NCBI GenBank assembly: GCA_028293765.1 | Contig: JAQGOG010000156.1 | Coordinates: 1 to 46,929, forward strand | Direction: 5' to 3' | Source: Gammaproteobacteria bacterium | GTDB lineage: Bacteria; Pseudomonadota; Gammaproteobacteria; Steroidobacterales; Steroidobacteraceae | Length of the DNA stretch: 46,929 nt | Part shown: in pieces, positions 25,390-33,559 of the stretch | Layout of the letters: every line of letters starts with the position of its first letter | Position numbering within the stretch: position 1 is the first letter of the stretch | The notes under the pieces: model-generated | The model's database searches: none | Seen by the model: the letters and a program-made list of their open reading frames with translations, nothing else | Told to the model about the DNA's origin: nothing | Translations under genes and position numbers: made by a program

Positions 25390-25590
25390 GGAGATTCCTG
25401 ATTTTGAGCCAGTCCATGCTCGCCCAGGCAGGCGAACGCCACTTGTGCGTTTGCGACATCCGATACCTCGATTACGACCCGATGGCGCTCCCGCGCAAGT
25501 CGGCGCCGCAAATCGACCAGTCCAGGTCACATACTGTGGCCATACTCGCCCTTGTCCCGCCCATGATCGCCGATCCTCAGGAGTAGCCCG
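25390..25590. promoter_or_regulatory. Shared divergent control region of Rieske and MttB-like genes
   Basis: The 201-base region holds no gene and should contain promoters for both the Rieske oxygenase (leftward) and the MttB-like methyltransferase (rightward). An AGGAG sequence 8 bases before 25591 is the ribosome-binding site of the latter. I could not identify promoter boxes or a GbdR site by eye. Confidence 0.45.
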
Positions 25591-27159
25591 ATGGACGAGC
25601 AGCAAGGTCTGGCCTCGCGATCACGTCGTCCGAGCGGCCGTGATGCCAAGAGAGCGGCGCGCACCGCACGCAGCCACGCGTTCGTTCCGTTCATCACGCG
25701 GAAGATTCCGTATTACGAGGTGCTCGGCGCCGAAGGGCTCGAGCTGCTCGAGCACAATGCGGATACCATTTTGCAGGAGATCGGCATCGAGTTTCGGGAC
25801 GACCCTGAATCCCTGCAACTCTTCAAGGACGCCGGCGCCGATGTGACAGGCGAGCGAGTGCGTTTTCCACGCGGTATGTGCCGGAGCATGGTCATGCGCT
25901 CGGCGCCAAAGGAATTCGTGCAGTACGCACGCAATCCTGCGCGGAACGTAGTGATCGGCGGCGGCCGCACGGTCTTCGCGCCGGCGTACGGCTCACCCTT
26001 CGTGCGCAACCTCGATGAAGGCCGCCGCTATGCACGAATCGAGGACTTCCAGAACTTCGTGAAGCTCGCCTACATGGCGAATTCCCTGCATCACTCCGGC
26101 GGCACGATCTGCGAGCCGGTCGACCTGCCGGTCAACAAGCGCCACTTCGATATGGTGTACAGCCATATGAAGCTCAGCGACAAGCCGTACATGGGCTCGG
26201 TCACGCATCCCGACCGGGCACGCGATACGGTCGAGATGACGAAGATCCTGTTCGGCGACAACTATCTGGATCCGGCCACCGGCAAACCCAAAACCTGCGT
26301 CATCAGCCTGATCAACGCCAATTCGCCGCTGACGTTCGACTCTACGATGCTCGGGGCACTCAAGACGTACGCGCGTGCGAATCAAGCGACTATCGTCACG
26401 CCGTTCATCCTTGCCGGCGCGATGTCGCCCGTTACCGTTGCCGGAACGGTTGCGCAGACGCTTGCCGAAGCCCTAGCCGGGATGACACTGACGCAGCTCG
26501 TCAATCCGGGTGCGCCGGTCGTTCTGGGAAGCTTTGCCTCCTCTCTCTCGATGCAATCGGGCGCGCCCACATTCGGCTCCCCCGAGCCGGCGCTCGTGTT
26601 GTACACCATGGCCGCTCTGGCGCGCCGGTTGGGAGTGCCGTTCCGCTCCGGCGGCGCCTTGTGCGCCGCGAAGATCGCGGATGCCCAGGCAGCGTACGAA
26701 TCCGCGAACACGCTCCTTCCGACGTGCCTTGCGGGCGTCAACTTCGTGCTGCACACCACTGGGTGGCTCGAAGGTGGCCTCGCAATGGGCTACGAAAAGT
26801 TCGTGATGGACGCCGACCAGGCCGGGATGATGCACACGCTGCTCGAGGGCGTGGATCTGAGTGAGAACGGGCAAGCGATGGATGCCATCCGCGAAGTGGG
26901 CCCGGGCAAGCACTTTCTGGGCTGCGCGCACACCCAGGCCAACTTCGAGACGGCCTTCTACCGCTCGCCGCTGGCTGACAACAACAGCTACGAGCAATGG
27001 CAAGCGGAAGGCAGCGCCGACATGGCCCAGCGTGCGAACAAGCTGTGGAAGAAGCAGCTCGCCGAATACGAGGCACCGCAGCTGGATCCGGCGGCGGACG
27101 AGGCGCTGCTCGACTACATGAATCGCCGCAAGGCATCCTTTCCCGACTCGAACGTATGA
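25591..27159 (+). CDS. MttB-family methyltransferase (non-pyrrolysine; betaine-type candidate)
   Basis: The 522-residue protein belongs to the trimethylamine methyltransferase MttB family. It opens FVPFITRKIPYYEVLGAEGLELLEHNADTILQEIG and carries VTIVTPFILAGAMSPVTVAGTVAQ-like and NFVLHTTGWLEGGLAMGYEKFVMD stretches. There is no internal TAG in frame, so it is a member without pyrrolysine, like glycine betaine methyltransferase MtgB. It would transfer a methyl group from a quaternary amine to the cobalt of a corrinoid protein, here probably the product of 32861-33559. The final acceptor would be tetrahydrofolate via the 29484-30419 product. Substrate (betaine, proline betaine or other) is inferred from neighbours. 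The start has AGGAG 8 bases upstream. Confidence 0.88.
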   Translation: MDEQQGLASRSRRPSGRDAKRAARTARSHAFVPFITRKIPYYEVLGAEGLELLEHNADTILQEIGIEFRDDPESLQLFKDAGADVTGERVRFPRGMCRSMVMRSAPKEFVQYARNPARNVVIGGGRTVFAPAYGSPFVRNLDEGRRYARIEDFQNFVKLAYMANSLHHSGGTICEPVDLPVNKRHFDMVYSHMKLSDKPYMGSVTHPDRARDTVEMTKILFGDNYLDPATGKPKTCVISLINANSPLTFDSTMLGALKTYARANQATIVTPFILAGAMSPVTVAGTVAQTLAEALAGMTLTQLVNPGAPVVLGSFASSLSMQSGAPTFGSPEPALVLYTMAALARRLGVPFRSGGALCAAKIADAQAAYESANTLLPTCLAGVNFVLHTTGWLEGGLAMGYEKFVMDADQAGMMHTLLEGVDLSENGQAMDAIREVGPGKHFLGCAHTQANFETAFYRSPLADNNSYEQWQAEGSADMAQRANKLWKKQLAEYEAPQLDPAADEALLDYMNRRKASFPDSNV

Positions 27160-27428
27160 TTTATGGGCTGAATCCGCCTGCGGCGGCTTCAGCGAGCGCG
27201 CCCACCGGCGGCTTTGGACTCGCGGGGAAAAGGCGCGACTTTTCCCCGCCAAAAGCATGCCTGATGGCAGCGAGCGCGCCTAGGGAGGTTCGTGGCACGC
27301 CAGCAAAAGGCGCGGCTTTTGCTGGCGAACAGCGGGCCGGTTGCGGCGGTAGGGCGTTTACGGTCTGAGACGCTTCTGCGTGGCATTTCCTCGGGAAAGG
27401 CATGCCGGTTGCGGTTGGGTTCTGAGCT
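27160..27428. repeat. Convergent intergenic region with dispersed hairpin repeats (copy B)
   Basis: The 269-base spacer holds no gene between convergent mttB-like and activator genes. A hairpin at 27167-27193 has arms gctgaa/ttcagc with an inner ccgcc-tgc-ggcgg stem. A second hairpin at 27222-27249 has perfect 10-base arms (gcggggaaaa/ttttccccgc). A third at 27298-27327 has perfect 11-base arms (cgccagcaaaa/ttttgctggcg). The last two share the loop GGCGCGRC. The same core pattern, and a following ACAG...GGCCGGTT, occur at 4962-5170, also between convergent genes. Confidence 0.6.
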
Positions 27429-29426
27429 TCAGGCGCGGGGGCGGCGGTTGCGCGAATTCAGCCGGGGCGCCGCCGCTTTGGCGGCAGGCAGCTCTACGAC
27501 CTTGCGCAGATTCACGTACTGCGCGGTGGAGTGCGGGATTCCCATGGCTTCGACGAAATGAGCCTGAAACCGGGGCTCAATGGCCGTCTCGATCTTCTCG
27601 ACTTTGCGCACCAGCTCCTCGATCGTGCTCCTGGAGCCGTTGTCGAGGAGCGCAATGCGCGCGCCCGTGCCCGCGGCATTGCCGGCCGAGGCCACCTGTG
27701 AGAGGTCGCAGTCCGGGATCATCCCTAGCAGCATGGCGTACTTCACGTCGATGTGACTGCCGAACGCGCCTGCAAGCCTGATACGGTCGACGTGGTCGGT
27801 TTGCAGATGCTCCATTAGCAGTTTGATGCCGGCGTACAGGGCAGCTTTGGCAAGCTGAATTGCACGCACATCGTTCTGGGTGACCGTGAGCGTTACCGCG
27901 CCTCGATGCACGACATAGGCAAAAGTACGGCCGGTCTGCACGATGCGGTCGCTGCGCGTGGCGAGCTGTCCATCGACTACCCCGTCCTGGTTGATGATGC
28001 CCGCCAGGTACATCTCGGCAATGACTTCGATGATTCCCGAGCCGCAGATGCCTGATACGCCGCTGGTGGCGGCGGTGAAACCGGGCTCATCGGACCACAG
28101 GTCCGAGCCGATCACCTTGAATCTGGCCTCCAGCGTAGTTGGATCGATCCGCACACGCTCGATCGCACCGGGCGCGGCACGCTGTCCGCAACTTATTTGA
28201 GCGCCTTCGAAAGCGGGTCCGGTTGGACTCGAGCAGGCCAGCAGGCGGCGGCGATTACCGAGCACGATCTCCGCGTTGGTGCCGACGTCGACCAGCAGAG
28301 TCAAATCATCGCCGAGGTCTGGACGCTCCGCGAGGATCATGCCGGCGGCGTCCGCCCCAACATGTCCGGCTATGCAGGGCAGAACATAGATACGCGCGTT
28401 CGGGTGCAGGGCGAGGCCAATTTCCTCCGCGCGCACGGTGACCGTCTCATCGGTCGCGAGTGCAAACGGGGCGCCGCCGAGCTCGACCGGATCTATCCCC
28501 AGAAGCAGGTGAAGCATGATCGGGTTACCGACGAGCGTGACCTCGAGGATCTCCTGCGGCGATGCCTTCGCCTCACGCGCGACATCTGCGGCCAGCATGT
28601 TGAGTGCGCCGCGGACTGCCTCGGTCATCTGCTGCGCCCCGCCGGGATGCATCATCGCGTACGACACGCGGCTCATCAGATCTTCGCCGAAACGGATCTG
28701 CGGGTTCATCGCTCCGCTGGAGGCTACGACTTCGCCGGATTCCAGGTCGCACAGGTGGGCGGCGATCGTGGTGGATCCAACGTCCACGGCCAGACCGAGC
28801 GCGCGCTGATAAAAGCCCGGCCAGATACCGATGATGCGCGAGCCGGCGTGCACTGCCACGGTGACCTTCCATTCGCCCTTGCGCAACGCCGGCTGCAAGT
28901 GCTGCAGAACCTGCAGATCGCACGTCAAACCGCTGAGCTGCCACTCGATTTGCAACGCATTCATGAGCCGCTGCAGATCCCCGGATGGGTCGTGCATATC
29001 CGGTTGCTGCACTTCCACGTAATGCAGATGCACGACCGGATCCAGCGTGATGACGCGCGTGTCCGCCGCCTTGCGAACGACCTGCCGGTGCACCTGGCTG
29101 CTCGAGGGCACATCGACCACCAAGTCACCCTGGATACGTGCCGAGCAGGACAGCCGATGTCCGCCGGGGAGGGAACGGCGGCTGGAGTAACTCTGCTCGG
29201 CTGCGCTCAGAGGCGAGAGGTTCACGGCGGTGGAAGTTACGCCGTGCTTGGCGAACTCACCCTCCATGACCAACACCTGGCAGCGGCCGCACAGCGCCCG
29301 CCCGCCGCACACCGAGTCAACATCCACGCCGAGCGTACGCGCCGCCTGAAGTAGGGGGGTGCCGAGCGCGAATCGGCCGCGCTTACCCGAAGGAGTAAAG
29401 ACAACCAGTGCGTCGTTGTCACTCAT
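27429..29426 (-). CDS. RACo/RamA-type corrinoid-protein reductive activator (DUF4445/ASKHA)
   Basis: The 665-residue protein has an N-terminal ferredoxin-like 2Fe-2S domain with Cys40, Cys46, Cys49 and Cys94 (CGGRALCGRC ... LSCSA). A middle linker follows, and then a large ASKHA ATPase-type domain (LGLAVDVGSTTIAAHLCDL, TLLVDVGTNAEIVLGNRRRLLACSSPTGPAFEG, GSGIIEVIAEMYLAG). The family uses ATP to reduce inactive Co(II) corrinoid back to Co(I), as do RACo and RamA. It lacks the C-terminal pair of 4Fe-4S clusters of RamA, so it is closer to RACo-like proteins. It is the last gene of the corrinoid operon, 57 bases after the methyltransferase gene. Confidence 0.9.
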   Translation of the reverse strand: MSDNDALVVFTPSGKRGRFALGTPLLQAARTLGVDVDSVCGGRALCGRCQVLVMEGEFAKHGVTSTAVNLSPLSAAEQSYSSRRSLPGGHRLSCSARIQGDLVVDVPSSSQVHRQVVRKAADTRVITLDPVVHLHYVEVQQPDMHDPSGDLQRLMNALQIEWQLSGLTCDLQVLQHLQPALRKGEWKVTVAVHAGSRIIGIWPGFYQRALGLAVDVGSTTIAAHLCDLESGEVVASSGAMNPQIRFGEDLMSRVSYAMMHPGGAQQMTEAVRGALNMLAADVAREAKASPQEILEVTLVGNPIMLHLLLGIDPVELGGAPFALATDETVTVRAEEIGLALHPNARIYVLPCIAGHVGADAAGMILAERPDLGDDLTLLVDVGTNAEIVLGNRRRLLACSSPTGPAFEGAQISCGQRAAPGAIERVRIDPTTLEARFKVIGSDLWSDEPGFTAATSGVSGICGSGIIEVIAEMYLAGIINQDGVVDGQLATRSDRIVQTGRTFAYVVHRGAVTLTVTQNDVRAIQLAKAALYAGIKLLMEHLQTDHVDRIRLAGAFGSHIDVKYAMLLGMIPDCDLSQVASAGNAAGTGARIALLDNGSRSTIEELVRKVEKIETAIEPRFQAHFVEAMGIPHSTAQYVNLRKVVELPAAKAAAPRLNSRNRRPRA

Positions 29427-29483
29427 CTTGGTTCTCTATCGCGCGCAAGCGGCGGAGACCTGCGCATTCGCCGCTGTGCCTGC

Positions 29484-30419
29484 TCAAGTGACTCGCCTGC
29501 GGTGGCCTCCCTCACGGCGGCCGCGTGCCGCGCCTTCGGTGGGCGGCGCCACGCCTCCCGAGGCCTGCATGGCAGGAACCTCGCGGAATTTTCGAATCCA
29601 GCGCGCGCAGTCAGGGTCGTGCCCCATCATCACGTCGGCGCCCATGCAGGCTTTGACAATCTCCAGGTGCAGCGGGTTCATGATCGCGGACGTGAGGCCG
29701 GAGCCGATCGCCATGGTCAGGAAGACGGCGCTCACTCCCTCTCGCGCGGGTAGCCCGAAGCTCACGTTGGAGGCGCCGCACGTCGTGTTCACCTTCAGCT
29801 CGTTCTTCAGCCGGCGCAGCAGATGCATGACCTGGACGCCGGCCTGGTTGATGGCGCCGATCGGCATGACGAGCGGATCGACCACGACATCGCTTGCGGG
29901 AATGCCGTAGTCCGCCGCTCGCTGCACGATCTTCTTCGCGACTTCGAAGCGCACGTCCGGATCCTCCGAGATGCCCGTCTCGTCGTTCGAGATGGCGACG
30001 ACTGCCGCGCCGTATTTCTTTACGAGGGGCAGAACGGCCTCGAGCCGCTCCTCTTCCCCAGTCACGGAGTTGACCAGTGGCTTGCCCTTGTAGACGGCGA
30101 GCCCCGCTTCGAGCGCCGCGACGATCGACGAGTCTATCGACAGCGGCAGATCGGTAATCGACTGGACCAGTTGCACGGCTCTCGCCAGAATCGCAGGCTC
30201 GTCCGCCAGCGGGATGCCTGCATTGACATCGAGCATGTGCGCGCCCGCGGCCACTTGCGCTCGGACGTCGGCCTCCACGCGGCTGAAGTCCCCGGCGGCC
30301 ATTTCGGCAGCGAGGATCTTGCGGCCGGTCGGATTGATGCGCTCGCCGATCATGACGAAGGGCCGCTCGAAGCCGATCACGACTTCCCGGGTTGCTGAGC
30401 TGACTACAGTGTCCGTCAT
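29484..30419 (-). CDS. Methyltetrahydrofolate:corrinoid methyltransferase (DHPS-like, MtgA/AcsE type)
   Basis: The ATG at 30419 overlaps the stop of the MetF-like gene (ATGA) and gives 311 residues. A longer frame start is 16 residues upstream inside metF. The dihydropteroate-synthase-like barrel is clear: MIGERINPTGRKIL, AQVAAGAHMLDVNAGIP, LPLSIDSSIVAALEAGL, LVNSVTGEEERLEAVLPL and NTTCGASNVSFGLP. The fold is shared by MtgA, AcsE and the folate domain of MetH. It would move the methyl group from the corrinoid protein to THF. The last 30 residues are a low-complexity, Arg/Gly-rich tail. Confidence 0.9.
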   Translation of the reverse strand: MTDTVVSSATREVVIGFERPFVMIGERINPTGRKILAAEMAAGDFSRVEADVRAQVAAGAHMLDVNAGIPLADEPAILARAVQLVQSITDLPLSIDSSIVAALEAGLAVYKGKPLVNSVTGEEERLEAVLPLVKKYGAAVVAISNDETGISEDPDVRFEVAKKIVQRAADYGIPASDVVVDPLVMPIGAINQAGVQVMHLLRRLKNELKVNTTCGASNVSFGLPAREGVSAVFLTMAIGSGLTSAIMNPLHLEIVKACMGADVMMGHDPDCARWIRKFREVPAMQASGGVAPPTEGAARGRREGGHRRRVT

Positions 30420-31435
30420 GATGCTTTCCTGTTTGAGTTGAATTCCGGATCGCGGCCCGGATACCACGGCACGCGGCCACCGAGCACGCCCGAGCGGTCG
30501 ATGATTTCAGCGACGCTGTCTTCCTGGCGGTAGGCCATGAGGTGAATGCCGCTCACGCCGGGCACGGCGCGGATTTCCTGGATGAGGTCGATGCACAGAT
30601 TGCGGCCTTCCCGCGCGCCATCGTCGGCCCCCGCCATGCGCTCGATGACTTGGTCTGGAATGTGTAAACCGGGCACGTGCGTCCGCATCCATTCGGCCGC
30701 CTTCGCGGAGCGCAGCGGCCCCACGCCTACGAGAATAAAGACTTTGTCGAGCAGCCCCAGGTCCTCGACCTGACGCATGAACAGCTTCAGCAGCGGCACG
30801 TCGTAGCAATACTGTGTCTGGATGAACTGCGCGCCGGCCGCCACTTTCTTTGCGAGCCGTTGCGCGCGCCACCGCAGCGGCGGCGTGAACGGATTCTCGG
30901 CTGCACCTAACAGCACGCGCGGGGCGTAGGTGATCTTGCGCCCGCTCAGGAACCGATGCTCCTCGCGCAGGGCGCGAGCGGTCGTGAGCAGGGTCATCGA
31001 GTCCAGATCGAAGACGGGCAGGGCCTGTGGATGGTCGCCGGCCTGAACGCCGTCGCCGGTCAGGCAGAGAATGTTGCACACTCCCATTGCCGCGCCGCCG
31101 AGGATATCTCCCTGGATCGCGATACGGTTCCTGTCGCGACAGGATATCTGCATGACAGGCGCATAGCCGACGCGAGTGAGCAGCGCGCACACCGCGAGGC
31201 TGGACATGTGGCAGTTGCCGCCGCTGCCGTCGGTCGCGTTGATGGCATCCACATACCCGTGAAAGATCCGGGAGCGTCGATAGACGTCTTCGGGGTCGGC
31301 GGAGTCAGGTGGGGCGAGTTCGCTGGTCACTGCGAAGTGCCCGGCACGCAACACGCGCTCGAAGCGACCCGGCGAAGTGTGACCCGGCAGGATCGGCAAC
31401 GGATAGCCGGGAACCGGCTCGTCCTCGAAGTTCAC
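30416..31435 (-). CDS. Methylenetetrahydrofolate reductase-like protein (MetF family)
   Basis: This 339-residue MetF-type flavoprotein has a TIM-barrel pattern with HFAVTSELAPPDSADPEDV (Glu active-site segment), NATDGSGGNCHMSSLAVCALL, MQISCRDRNRIAIQGDILGGAAMGVCNILCLTGD, and AAGAQFIQTQYCYD. The start is GTG at 31435, overlapping the upstream MetV-like stop by GTGA. In the corrinoid context it would oxidise methyl-THF to methylene-THF, the reverse of the biosynthetic direction, or act in assimilation. Coupling to the MetV-like partner suggests a two-subunit enzyme. Confidence 0.9.
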   Translation of the reverse strand: MNFEDEPVPGYPLPILPGHTSPGRFERVLRAGHFAVTSELAPPDSADPEDVYRRSRIFHGYVDAINATDGSGGNCHMSSLAVCALLTRVGYAPVMQISCRDRNRIAIQGDILGGAAMGVCNILCLTGDGVQAGDHPQALPVFDLDSMTLLTTARALREEHRFLSGRKITYAPRVLLGAAENPFTPPLRWRAQRLAKKVAAGAQFIQTQYCYDVPLLKLFMRQVEDLGLLDKVFILVGVGPLRSAKAAEWMRTHVPGLHIPDQVIERMAGADDGAREGRNLCIDLIQEIRAVPGVSGIHLMAYRQEDSVAEIIDRSGVLGGRVPWYPGRDPEFNSNRKAS

Positions 31436-31893
31436 CCGGATTCTCCAGCACGCTCGCGCGCAACCCGCAGCCAGGAAGATCGCCCTTGAAGACGCCGGTC
31501 AATGGCAACCTGTACCTTGCTCAGCGCATCCGCGCCGCCCGGGATGCGCTCGCTCCCCGCGACCGCCTGGGCCCAGACGCATTTCATCTCAGGACGCACT
31601 TCACAACATCCGTCCGCGCGTACGCCTCCACATGGGCCGTTTCGGAGGTTTTTCGGACAGTTCATGGGGCAGGACATGCCAGTCGAGCTCAGGATGCATT
31701 GGCCACACATCTTGCAGTCGAACAGCAGGCCTTTAACGGATTTCTCGAGCGCCGCGACCGGACGATCGAGCCGCCGATAACCGACGAGTTTCCACAGTGG
31801 ATGCAACGCCGTGAGAACAGCCTCGAAACGCTGATAGAAGGAGTTGAGGCCGCCGGCATGTCGCACGGACCACTGCCGCACGGAGTACATCAC
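31432..31893 (-). CDS. MetV-like methylene-THF reductase C-terminal domain protein
   Basis: The protein has 153 residues with a Cys-rich middle (CKMCGQCILSSTGMSCPMNCP, then GPCGG, CCEVRPEMKCVW). This matches the methylene-THF reductase C-terminal (MetV) domain, which binds an Fe-S cluster or zinc and partners with MetF in acetogens and in corrinoid gene clusters. The start is GTG at 31893 (followed by ATG), overlapping the preceding gene by GTGA. Both ends are coupled by 4-base overlaps, strong evidence for a tight operon. Confidence 0.85.
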   Translation of the reverse strand: MMYSVRQWSVRHAGGLNSFYQRFEAVLTALHPLWKLVGYRRLDRPVAALEKSVKGLLFDCKMCGQCILSSTGMSCPMNCPKNLRNGPCGGVRADGCCEVRPEMKCVWAQAVAGSERIPGGADALSKVQVAIDRRLQGRSSWLRVARERAGESG

Positions 31894-32231
31894 GCACCCG
31901 CCGATTCCGTGGATTCACCGGACGCGTCCGAGCTCACGTCCAGGCCTTTCGCTCTAACCAGCCGCTCGAGGTCCTCGTCTGTGTAGCGCGCCTCGAGTCT
32001 GGCGGCCTCAGCGGCCACCTCGGCATGGATGTCATCACCGCACGGCCGCGGATCGCTGCGCTTCCAGTCGGCGAGGTATGCATCCGAGCTGCCTTTGCCC
32101 GCGCGCATGGCGGCCCGATCGACCGCCTCCTGGAATCGCGGCGACAACTGCGCTTTGGCCGTTTCGCGGCCGCGTTTGCCGACAACCTGCGCCGGAATAT
32201 CCCGCCAGCCGATGATGGTCAGGCTTGCCAT
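31890..32231 (-). CDS. Virulence-factor-family small protein (PF13769-type)
   Basis: The 113-residue protein starts MASLTIIGWRDIPAQVVGKRGRET and contains YLADWKRSDPRPCGDD, with an acidic C-terminus. This matches the family named 'virulence factor', whose true role is unknown. It is often found in corrinoid methyltransferase operons, as here, so the name is misleading. No signal peptide or membrane helix is visible. The gene overlaps its neighbours by 13 and 4 bases. It may assist the methyltransferase, but there is no functional motif to say how. Confidence 0.8.
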   Translation of the reverse strand: MASLTIIGWRDIPAQVVGKRGRETAKAQLSPRFQEAVDRAAMRAGKGSSDAYLADWKRSDPRPCGDDIHAEVAAEAARLEARYTDEDLERLVRAKGLDVSSDASGESTESAGA

Positions 32232-32848
32232 GCCGGACGGTCCTGACCGGAGACGAGCGCACCGAGACGCTCGCCCAGCCCGCCATAGCCGGTGAAGCGG
32301 TGCTCGAATTCGAAGCCCATTCGCTGCGCAATCTGTTGCGCACGCTCAATAGCCGCGGGCGCCTGGGTCTGTGCCAGGTACACGAGCTTGCGATAATGGC
32401 GGAAGTACTCGCCCGCAAGTTCCGGATGTCTATCCAGCCCCAGGCCGCGAATGACGAGCCGGTCGAAATGTCGAAGGAGGAAGTCCGTCAGGTAGAACGT
32501 GCCGGGCTCGGCCTCACATAACTCCTCGAACGAGCGCGCGCCGGCCAGGAACTCGTAGCAATGGGCGCCGGGAATGCGCTCCACACCGGCTTCCTCGAGG
32601 ACGGCATCCAGCTTCCCCGCGGTGCCGCATTCGCCGTAGGCGACGAAGATCGTGCGATAGCGGCTGCGTTGCGCGCGGATCTCATCGCGGACCGCCGGCG
32701 CGATGCGCTCCGGGCGATTGTGCAGCTCAGCGGGCAGACAGCGGACATCGAGGGCCGTCCAGTTGTTCATCCGGCGCAGAGCAGCGATTTCGCGGGCGAG
32801 CGCTCCGCAGGCGATGATAAGAATGCCGCGACGGGTATCCATCACCAC
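32219..32848 (-). CDS. DUF1638 protein
   Basis: The 209-residue protein is of the DUF1638 type: LIIACGALAREIAALRRMNNW, LHNRPERIAPAVRDEIR, VAYGECGTAGKLDAVLEEAGVERIPGAHCYEFLAG. Several conserved Cys (in ACGALA, GECGTA, HCYEF) could bind metal or a cofactor. The start is GTG at 32848, or ATG at 32842 (MDTRRG). It sits 12 bases after the corrinoid-protein stop and overlaps the next gene by 13 bases. The function is not known; presence in many corrinoid operons suggests a helper role. Confidence 0.85.
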   Translation of the reverse strand: MVMDTRRGILIIACGALAREIAALRRMNNWTALDVRCLPAELHNRPERIAPAVRDEIRAQRSRYRTIFVAYGECGTAGKLDAVLEEAGVERIPGAHCYEFLAGARSFEELCEAEPGTFYLTDFLLRHFDRLVIRGLGLDRHPELAGEYFRHYRKLVYLAQTQAPAAIERAQQIAQRMGFEFEHRFTGYGGLGERLGALVSGQDRPAWQA

Positions 32849-32860
32849 TCGTCGGCTGCA

Positions 32861-33559
32861 TCAGGTGGCGCGCGCGGCGCGGCGCGCTGCCAGCAGACTT
32901 TTCGCAGTTTCCACCGCGATGGCGGCATCGCGACAGTAGGCATCCGCGCCCACAGCCTTGCCGAATTCCTCGTTGAGCGGCGCGCCGCCTACCAACACGA
33001 TGTAGTCCTTGCGGATTCCCTGCTCCTGCAGCTTGTCGATGACTACTTTCATGTAGGGCATCGTGGTGGTCAGCAACGCGGACATGCCGAGGATGTCGGG
33101 CTTGTGCTGTTCGAGCGCCGCCAGATACTTCTCGACCGGGTTGTTGATGCCCAGGTCGATGACCTCGAAGCCGGCGCCTTCGAGCATCATCGAGACCAGA
33201 TTCTTGCCGATATCGTGGATGTCGCCCTTCACCGTGCCGATGACGATCTTGCCGATCGGCTCGACGCCCGTCTCGGCGAGCAGCGGGCGCAGGATCTCCA
33301 TGCCACCCTTCATGGAGTTGGCGGCGAGCAGCACTTCGGGCACGAACAGGATGCCATCGCGGAAATCGATGCCGACGATGCGCATGCCTTCGACGAGCGC
33401 CTCGTTGAGCACCCTCTCCGCGCCCCACCCCCGCTCGAGGAAGATGTGGGTTGCCTCTTCGACCTCGCTCTTCAGGCCGTTGTACAGGTCGTCGTGGACC
33501 TGCTCGGTCAGCTCCTGATCGTTCAGGTCGCGTAGGTTGAATTCGGCCTGCTCTGCCAT
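32861..33559 (-). CDS. Corrinoid (cobalamin-binding) protein of methyltransferase system
   Basis: The Met at 33559 (GGAGG 6 bases upstream) gives 232 residues. The N-terminal helical cap (about residues 10-95) is followed by a Rossmann-like B12-binding domain with the signature DIHDIGKN at residues 113-120, whose His115 would bind cobalt, and later GMSALLTTTMPYM and LVGGAPLN. The protein would carry the methyl group between the MttB-like enzyme and the THF methyltransferase. Closest functional types are MtgC, MttC and MtbC. It is first in the seven-gene operon ending at 27429. Confidence 0.93.
   Translation of the reverse strand: MAEQAEFNLRDLNDQELTEQVHDDLYNGLKSEVEEATHIFLERGWGAERVLNEALVEGMRIVGIDFRDGILFVPEVLLAANSMKGGMEILRPLLAETGVEPIGKIVIGTVKGDIHDIGKNLVSMMLEGAGFEVIDLGINNPVEKYLAALEQHKPDILGMSALLTTTMPYMKVVIDKLQEQGIRKDYIVLVGGAPLNEEFGKAVGADAYCRDAAIAVETAKSLLAARRAARAT

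Noticed and set aside
25591..27159. Pyrrolysine-containing MttB
   Set aside because: The frame has no internal TAG, and no pyl genes are present in the window, so it is a non-pyrrolysine member.
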